Both the position numbers and the translations under genes were made by a program. A model generated the notes under the pieces. It did no database searches, had not been told where the DNA came from, and saw only the letters and a list, made by a program, of their open reading frames with translations. A stretch of DNA of 64,000 bases from Amycolatopsis cihanbeyliensis (GTDB lineage: Bacteria > Actinomycetota > Actinomycetes > Mycobacteriales > Pseudonocardiaceae), in the NCBI RefSeq assembly GCF_006715045.1, contig NZ_VFML01000001.1, forward strand, positions 1,332,501-1,396,500. The letters are read 5' to 3'. This document shows, one piece after another, positions 62,738 through 64,000 of the stretch (within the stretch, counting starts at the first letter, position 1; every line of letters begins with the position of its first letter).

Positions 62738-63685
62738 TTATTGCGCGGCAAGCCTGCCCAGGTCGGTGTTGCCGCCGGAGAGCACGAGCACGGTGACCCC
62801 GCCGGGCGGCGCCCGCACCACCCCGGTGCGTAGCGCGGCCAGCCCCAGCGCCGCGGAGGGCTCCACGAGCAGCTTTGTCGACTCCACGACCCCGCGCCAG
62901 GCATCGCCGATGGCCTCATCCGGTACCTCGACCACCTCGTCCACCAGTGCTCGCACATGTGCCAGCGTGTGCCGGCCCGCGAACGGAGCCATCAGGCCAT
63001 CGGCGATCGTCGCGGTCGGATCGGGCACCGGCACGATCTCGCCGGCACGCACGGCGAGACTCATCGCGTTCGAGGTCTCCGGTTCCACCCCCACGATCCG
63101 CGCGCGCGGCGCGAGCGCCCGGACCGCGACGGCGACGCCGCTGAGCAACCCGCCACCGCCGACCGGGACCAGCACCAGGTCCGGTTCCGGCCCATCCGCG
63201 CAGATCTCGAGTCCCACCGTGCCCTGCCCGGCGATGACCTCGGGCAGGTCGAAAGGGTACAGCGCGGGGTAACCGTGTTCGGCGGCCAGCGCGGCGCAGG
63301 TGCCAGCCAGATCGGCGGTGCGTACGATCTCCCCGCCGTACCGCACAACGTTCTCCACTTTGGACGCGACGGGTTCGGTGGGCATGGCCACGATCGCCCG
63401 GACACCGAGTTGTTCCCCCGCGCGGGCGACCGCCGCGGCGTGGTTGCCCGCGGAGAAGCTGACCACACCCGCCGGCAGGATGCCCCGATCCCGCCAGTCC
63501 AGCAGCGTGTTCAGCGCTCCCCGCACCTTGAAGCTGCCGGTGTGCTGCAGGTTCTCCGGCTTGGCCAGGATCCGCGAGCCGAACTCCGCGGACAGCGGCT
63601 CGGAGTCCAGCAGCGGGGTACGCAACGTCAAGCCACCGATCCGGCTCGCGGCGGCCCGGACGTCGTTGATCGTCACCAGTTCCAC
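62738..63685 (-). CDS. Threonine/serine dehydratase-family PLP enzyme (paralogue 2)
   Basis: 315 aa, fold type II. Lysine in TGSFKVRGALN, SFSAGNHAAAVA, and the phosphate-binding GGGGLLSG intact. Probably a threonine/serine ammonia-lyase or racemase. The GTG start lies 9 nt after the preceding oxidase gene; TAGGGT ends 6 nt before it but uses that gene's stop codon, so both coupling and a leaderless message are possible. Confidence 0.88.
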   Translation of the reverse strand: MELVTINDVRAAASRIGGLTLRTPLLDSEPLSAEFGSRILAKPENLQHTGSFKVRGALNTLLDWRDRGILPAGVVSFSAGNHAAAVARAGEQLGVRAIVAMPTEPVASKVENVVRYGGEIVRTADLAGTCAALAAEHGYPALYPFDLPEVIAGQGTVGLEICADGPEPDLVLVPVGGGGLLSGVAVAVRALAPRARIVGVEPETSNAMSLAVRAGEIVPVPDPTATIADGLMAPFAGRHTLAHVRALVDEVVEVPDEAIGDAWRGVVESTKLLVEPSAALGLAALRTGVVRAPPGGVTVLVLSGGNTDLGRLAAQ

Positions 63686-63694
63686 CGGGCCACC

Positions 63695-64000
63695 CTAACC
63701 CCGTTCCGGATCACTCCGGGGGGGGCGAACCGACAGCGCGTGGTGGAAGACGTTTCGCGGGTCCCACCGTGCCTTGACCCGTTGCAGGCGCTCGTAGTTG
63801 TCCTTGTAGTACAAGGCGTGCCACGGCACACCGGAGGTGTTCCATTCCGGGTCCGCGAGGTCGATGTCCGGGTAGTTGACGTAGGAGCCGTCGTTGACCT
63901 CGTTCGGTACCGGGACCCCGCCGGTATCCGCGTACATCTCCCGGTAGAACCGCCGGATCCACGCCAGGTTCGCCGCCTCGTCCGCCTCGGTGGTGCCGGT
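63695..64000 (-). CDS. FAD-linked oxidase, BBE-domain C-terminus (partial)
   Basis: The last 101 residues of a berberine-bridge-enzyme-like oxidase; the gene continues beyond the right edge of the window. NYPDIDLADPEWN, ALYYKDNYERLQRVKARWDPRNVFHHALS is the classical C-terminal BBE segment. The cofactor and substrate domains are outside the window. Confidence 0.9.
   Translation of the reverse strand, partial: TGTTEADEAANLAWIRRFYREMYADTGGVPVPNEVNDGSYVNYPDIDLADPEWNTSGVPWHALYYKDNYERLQRVKARWDPRNVFHHALSVRPPRSDPERG

Overview
The window is about 70% GC, dense with genes, and rich in GTG starts and four-base ATGA/GTGA stop-start overlaps. It carries the actinobacterial order argC-J-B-D-F-R-G-H followed by a methylpurine glycosylase and tyrS, a DUF1844 gene beside infC, a geosmin-type terpene synthase and many leaderless-looking promoters. 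Together these point to a filamentous actinomycete, most likely Pseudonocardiales (Amycolatopsis / Saccharomonospora / Saccharopolyspora type). The genus is an inference.

Layout. 1-10.6 kb (minus strand): tyrS, a 3-methyladenine DNA glycosylase with a probable ATC start, and the complete arginine operon, driven by a promoter that overlaps an ARG box just in front of argC. A fully coupled 31-codon small ORF lies between argC and argJ. 10.6-14.7 kb: small genes including a CGNR zinc-finger regulator and a DUF4240-AlkD DNA-repair pair with a PafBC-like promoter. 14.7-21.3 kb: translation genes pheST, a SpoU/TrmH methyltransferase, rplT-rpmI-infC (ATC start) and DUF1844. 21.4-35.2 kb: a catabolic region (see below). 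35.4-39.2 kb: a CitA/DcuS-like two-component system divergent from a DctA dicarboxylate carrier. 39.3-43.6 kb: SRPBCC protein, uvrA with a textbook PafBC promoter, and an MBL-fold hydrolase. 43.6-52.5 kb: accessory stretch with remnants and small regulators (TetR, MerR-thioredoxin), a frameshifted DUF222-HNH gene, DUF6745 and TOPRIM genes, and a deletion scar joining a YceI remnant to a histidine-kinase remnant. 52.5-57.5 kb: geosmin synthase, a TetR/hydrolase pair and a nucleotidyltransferase. 57.5-64 kb: ANTAR proteins, a TPR protein, a FetB-like permease, a histidine phosphatase, NUDIX, two PLP dehydratases and the end of an FAD oxidase.

Most interesting system. Genes from 22.7 to 35.2 kb fit a route for oxidised amino sugars: a Tat-exported lactonase, a GntP-type permease, an ABC importer without its own ATPase, a GH20 beta-N-acetylhexosaminidase, a D-aminoacylase-family deacetylase, a fold-type-III PLP deaminase, RidA, a 2-keto-3-deoxygluconate (KDG)-type PfkB kinase and an IclR regulator. 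The proposed sequence is N-acetylglucosaminate to glucosaminate to KDG to KDPG. Two promoters in this region, 5.6 kb apart, each carry two 17-bp dyads of the form GTTGC-N7-GCAAT spaced exactly 21 bp start to start, directly downstream of the -10. This suggests that one regulator, probably the IclR protein, represses both operons.

No intact insertion sequence, CRISPR array, rRNA or tRNA gene was recognised.
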